From assembly GCA_049613665.1 (NCBI GenBank), contig JBMZCV010000056.1, positions 1 through 27,107 on the forward strand: 27,107 bases of DNA, read 5' to 3'. Of this stretch, positions 24,120 to 27,107 are shown piece by piece. Under the pieces are notes generated by a model. It had not been told where the DNA came from. It did not search any database and saw only the letters and a program-made list of their open reading frames with translations. The DNA comes from JBMZCV01 sp049613665. GTDB taxonomy: Bacteria > Bacteroidota > Bacteroidia > Chitinophagales > UBA2359. Position 1 is the stretch's first letter. Each line of letters opens with the position of its first letter. The translations under genes and the position numbers were made by a program.

Positions 24120-24992
24120 ATGAAACAATTAATTTGCACTACTGCTATTATCGGCAGCTTATTGTATTTTAACCCTATGTTTGCTCAAGATAATACTGCT
24201 TCACTAGAAGACAAGGCAGAGCAAACAGTAAACCAAATGAATGAAAAACTTTCGTTAAACCAAGAGCAGTATGACCAAATTTATGAGATTACACTTAGAA
24301 ATTTGGAGAAAAAAACAGATATAAAAAAACGTAATAAGGAGAGGCTAACCAACATTCAAGATGTATTGAGTGATGAGCAAAAAGCGGCTTATTCAAGTAG
24401 CAAAAAAGGAAAAAATAAAAAAGGGCAAAGCAAAGAAGAAAAAGCTAATGATATTGCAGATAAAATGCAAAAAGAGCTAAAGCTAACAAAGAGTCAACGC
24501 AGCAAACTTTATGATTTGACTATCAAAAATATGACTGCACAACAAAAAATGGCTGAAAAGAAAAAGAAAGCAGCAGCAAGTGGCAAAGCAGATAAAAGTG
24601 ACAAAGAAGCTTTTGCTGCCGAACAAGCAAATCTTAAAAAAGAGCATAATTCTGCACTAGACAATATTTTGTCTGCGGAACAACGCCAAAAGTTAAAAGA
24701 TTCGCAAAAGAAAAAACGTGCAACTACTTCAGAAGGACGTGCTACTGAATTTACAGAGCTTTTGAATAAAAAAGTAAATCTTACCAAATCTCAATATCAA
24801 GAAGTATATAATATCAACTTGGATTATTTGAAGTTTGAAGAAAAAACGCAAGCAGAATTAAGTGGTACAAAAGGCAAGATGGAAAAAATCTTGAATGAAG
24901 AGCAAAGAGTAATTGCTAAAAAAGCAAGTGTAGCCAAAAAGAAAAATGCAGCAGCTAAAAAAAAGAAAGGTAAAAAACGCAAAAAACGCTAA
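24120..24992 (+). CDS. Periplasmic Spy/CpxP-like protein with three repeats and a polycationic tail
   Basis: The 290-residue protein starts at the ATG whose A ends a run of 13 As; the upstream open frame is non-coding in character. A signal peptide ends after MFAQ (residue 23). Three helical repeats follow at about 30-91, 106-193 and 206-277. Each has an amphipathic LLxLTxxQxxxxYxxxL motif (LSLNQEQYDQIYEI, LKLTKSQRSKLYDL, VNLTKSQYQEVYNI) and then an ILSxEQ motif (VLSDEQ, ILSAEQ, ILNEEQ). This resembles the LTxxQ pairs of Spy/CpxP periplasmic chaperones and of DUF4168/'LTXXQ' proteins. Linkers and the C terminus are extremely rich in lysine, ending KKKGKKRKKR, so the protein could bind acidic polymers such as polysaccharide or LPS. 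Chaperone function is inference. Confidence 0.75.
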   Translation: MKQLICTTAIIGSLLYFNPMFAQDNTASLEDKAEQTVNQMNEKLSLNQEQYDQIYEITLRNLEKKTDIKKRNKERLTNIQDVLSDEQKAAYSSSKKGKNKKGQSKEEKANDIADKMQKELKLTKSQRSKLYDLTIKNMTAQQKMAEKKKKAAASGKADKSDKEAFAAEQANLKKEHNSALDNILSAEQRQKLKDSQKKKRATTSEGRATEFTELLNKKVNLTKSQYQEVYNINLDYLKFEEKTQAELSGTKGKMEKILNEEQRVIAKKASVAKKKNAAAKKKKGKKRKKR

Positions 24993-25038
24993 ATATTACT
25001 AAAAACTATTTTTTTTGCTCAAAAAAACAACATTTAAA

Positions 25039-25074
25039 AAATAGCCTGAAAACCTATTCGTTTTCAGGCTATTT
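25039..25074. terminator. Terminator-like 15-bp hairpin
   Basis: AAATAGCCTGAAAAC (25039-25053) and its exact complement (25060-25074) enclose a 6-nt loop. The tract after it is ATTTAAATTA on the plus strand and T-rich on the minus strand. It most likely ends the Spy-like gene's transcript. Confidence 0.7.
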
Positions 25075-25108
25075 AAATTAAGTAATGATGAAAATTAGTG
25101 TGAATATC

Positions 25109-25117
25109 TAAGTGCCA
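25109..25117 (-). repeat. Near copy of the TTGRCACTTA core
   Basis: TAAGTGCCA followed by G instead of A matches the core at nine of ten positions on the minus strand. It lies in the gap between the Spy-like and lipoprotein genes. Confidence 0.3.
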
Positions 25118-25254
25118 GTCTTTTTTCTAATATTATCATTATTTTTTCGCATAAACCAAAAAACTTTCATAACTGTTTAGGTGTGGGTTTTTTAGCCAAA
25201 ATTGCCACAACGTAAATAGTTACAAACTTTCTATAAAAAATTAAAACGGTACAA

Positions 25255-25911
25255 ATGAAAAAAATAAACTTACTACTCTTATTTTTGACCATAACAAGTC
25301 TAACTTTTAGTATGGGTTGCAGTAGCGGAGCAGCTGCTGACGCAAATAAGTATGAAATTGTCAAAACAGGCAAGGAAGGTGTTTTAGTGATGGACAAACA
25401 AACATCTGAACTCTTTACTTATCAAAAAGGAAGCTGGGCAAGTTTAGGTAAAAGTGACAAGGCCAAATCGTGCAATGTCGGTAAGTTTACTTATATCAGC
25501 CAAAAAGCTAATAATAGACATTTGATACTTGACCAAAAAATAGGCGAAGTTTTGGCCTATAAAGATGGAAAATGGCAATCTTTGGGTGCGCCTGTTAGTG
25601 CTGGTGCTTGCAATGATAACCACAATTTTGCAGCTATTAGTAAAGATGGTTCTGGCTTAGTTTTGTTTGACCAAATAAGTGGTGATGTATTTCGCTTTCA
25701 AAAAGAAGCATGGGCAAAAGTAGGCAACCCAGCAAAAGGAACAAAATCCAAAAAAAGCGTTACTAAAATGAAACCATCGAAAAAAGGAAGCAAAAAATCA
25801 ACGACTACTGAAATCAATGAAAATGATGAAACAAAAATAGACGAAGTAGAACTAAACGAAACAATTGAAGCAGAAGGAGAAGCTGACGATTTTGAGTTTG
25901 ACACTGAATAA
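25255..25911 (+). CDS. Lipoprotein with three internal repeats and a charge-segregated tail
   Basis: The protein has 218 residues. Its signal peptide ends in SMGC, so C22 is the likely lipidated cysteine. Residues 33-157 contain three repeats of about 40 residues, each with a VLxxDxxxxExxxYxxGxWxxLG pattern (GVLVMDKQTSELFTYQKGSW; LILDQKIGEVLAYKDGKW; LVLFDQISGDVFRFQKEAW). They read like beta-propeller or WG-type blades. Two cysteines (SCNVG, ACNDN) recur at equivalent places and may pair. The tail is first strongly basic (about 160-182) and then strongly acidic (about 186-218). I do not recognise a named family. It follows the Spy-like gene after a terminator, so it is probably separately transcribed. 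Confidence 0.72.
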   Translation: MKKINLLLLFLTITSLTFSMGCSSGAAADANKYEIVKTGKEGVLVMDKQTSELFTYQKGSWASLGKSDKAKSCNVGKFTYISQKANNRHLILDQKIGEVLAYKDGKWQSLGAPVSAGACNDNHNFAAISKDGSGLVLFDQISGDVFRFQKEAWAKVGNPAKGTKSKKSVTKMKPSKKGSKKSTTTEINENDETKIDEVELNETIEAEGEADDFEFDTE

Positions 25912-26056
25912 TAAGTTTCTAATAAACATTCAAACAAATTTGCCTACAAATTTTGGAAATTAATACACTTGCTTTCAAAATTTTAGATGTGATTTTTTTT
26001 GTAATATTTAGAACTTATAGACAACTATTTACTTCTTTTATAAAAATACAACTAAT

Positions 26057-26950
26057 ATGATTATTACAAAAGATTATGTGCTACTCAATTTTCCCAAAAC
26101 AGGTTCTACTTTTGTTCGAGAAACACTCAAAGAATTATACTATCGGCGAGGAGGACTTGTCAATAAATTAGCACTAGCTACAGGTCTCGACAAATGGCAA
26201 CCGATGCAAAAGGCATTATCGGCTGAGTCGAGGCTAGAAACTTTTTTGGTAAAGCGTAATATTAAATCAAATAATCATTTTGAGGAATTATGGCTTCCTA
26301 TTGCCTATGATGCACAATATATTAGTGGTGTAACCGAAGAAAGAAAATATATACACGGTATTTTTTCTCAAATACCCGTACAACATCGTCAAAAACCTAT
26401 TTTGGGAATTATCAGAAACCCTTATGATAGAGTTGTTTCTATGTATGAATATCGAGCGTGGGCTAGATTTCCTTATGACAATACAGGAGCATTGAGAGAA
26501 GAATATCCACAATTTCCAAATTTAAACTTTGAGGAATATTTTGAGATGGCTACAAAATATGGGTTACGCTCTCTCACAAAGCATAAAACCATCAAGGCAG
26601 ATGTTGGCATGCAAACGCTCAGTTTTATTAAGTTTTATTATGAAAACCCAGATGAAATTTTTGAGAAGCTAACAGATGAATATATTGATAGTGGTGAATT
26701 TATGAATGATTTGCCCAAAAATATTACCTTTTTGCGTACCGAAAATCTTAACCAAGAGTTGTATGACTTTTTGAGAAACCATAATCATTCTGAGAAAGAA
26801 TTGCGATTTATTTTGGAAAAAGCGAAAATAAATGTTACCAAAAGTCGAAAAAAGAAAAAATGGGAAACTTATTTCTCTCCAGAAATGAAAGCCAAAATTC
26901 GACACCGTGACAGAATGTGGTTTATGCTATTTCCTGAGTATGACGAATAA
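26057..26950 (+). CDS. Sulfotransferase family protein (PAPS-dependent)
   Basis: The 297-residue cytoplasmic enzyme probably transfers sulfate from PAPS to a carbohydrate or lipid acceptor. FPKTGSTFV at 12-20 is the 5'-phosphosulfate-binding loop (K14, T15, S17, T18), and IIRNPYDRVVSMY at about 118-130 is the 3'-phosphate-binding motif with R120 and S128. These match the sulfotransferase-2 / sulfotransfer_1 clan. Length is normal and no signal peptide is present. It lies alone, close to glycosyltransferase-like genes, so sulfation of an envelope glycan is a plausible inference. A perfect terminator follows directly. Confidence 0.82.
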   Translation: MIITKDYVLLNFPKTGSTFVRETLKELYYRRGGLVNKLALATGLDKWQPMQKALSAESRLETFLVKRNIKSNNHFEELWLPIAYDAQYISGVTEERKYIHGIFSQIPVQHRQKPILGIIRNPYDRVVSMYEYRAWARFPYDNTGALREEYPQFPNLNFEEYFEMATKYGLRSLTKHKTIKADVGMQTLSFIKFYYENPDEIFEKLTDEYIDSGEFMNDLPKNITFLRTENLNQELYDFLRNHNHSEKELRFILEKAKINVTKSRKKKKWETYFSPEMKAKIRHRDRMWFMLFPEYDE

Positions 26951-26957
26951 AAAAATG

Positions 26958-26998
26958 AAAGGCTGTTTAGATGTTAAAAATCTAAACAGCCTTTTTTA
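26958..26998 (+). terminator. Terminator after the sulfotransferase gene
   Basis: AAAGGCTGTTTAGAT (26958-26972) and its exact complement (26980-26994) form a 15-bp stem with a 7-nt loop and a T-run. The GGCTGTTT arm recurs in structures at 9746-9872 and 14452-14522. Confidence 0.9.
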
Positions 26999-27107
26999 TA
27001 TGTAAACCTTATTGAGGCAAAATAAATTAATAATTGTTATTTTCGTTTTGCAAAAAATAGTAGGACTAAACTTTTGGCCAAAAAATGCTACAATAGATAT
27101 TTATTCT

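Overview
The window is strongly AT-rich and looks like chromosome from an uncultured-type member of the Bacteroidota, probably a Saprospiria/Chitinophagia-like lineage. The evidence is three proteins ending in a type IX secretion (T9SS) sorting domain, SprB/HYR/PKD modules, a GH3-family protein, a YfhO protein, promoters matching the Bacteroidota consensus (TTG ~19 bp TAnnTTTG), and A-rich sequence instead of Shine-Dalgarno sites before starts. No rRNA, tRNA, CRISPR array, transposase or phage gene was seen. The lineage below phylum is inference.

Layout. (1) 1-5132: a promoter, a 1565-residue secreted subtilase with PKD domains, seven ~58-residue repeats and dockerin-like calcium motifs, then a terminator. 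(2) 5225-7561: a SAM methyltransferase and a GH3-like acyl-adenylating enzyme, probably one operon. (3) 7938-9335 (minus): a phosphohexomutase, probably GlmM. (4) 9336-10745: a 1.4-kb gene-free stretch with clustered consensus promoters, a long-stem terminator-like RNA structure and a separate strong terminator. It is the best place here for an undescribed non-coding RNA. (5) 10746-11114: a tiny secreted protein that is little more than a signal peptide and a T9SS sorting domain. (6) 11190-14785 (minus): a saccharopine dehydrogenase-like enzyme downstream of an acyl carrier protein / ketoacyl synthase III / short-chain reductase cassette. (7) 15461-19306: two tandem paralogous T9SS-secreted adhesin-like proteins that share a 616-bp block with no difference, while their 3' halves have diverged. 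(8) 19608-23893: a TMTC-like GT-C/TPR membrane protein and a YfhO-family membrane protein, probably co-transcribed and acting in envelope glycosylation. (9) 24120-26950: a three-repeat Spy/CpxP-like periplasmic protein with a polycationic tail, a lipoprotein with three repeats, and a sulfotransferase.

Most genes serve the cell envelope or secretion. Intergenic regions also carry a dispersed repeat with the core TTGRCACTTA (six exact copies and one near copy, none inside a gene), and several terminators reuse the arm GGCTGTTT/AAACAGCC.
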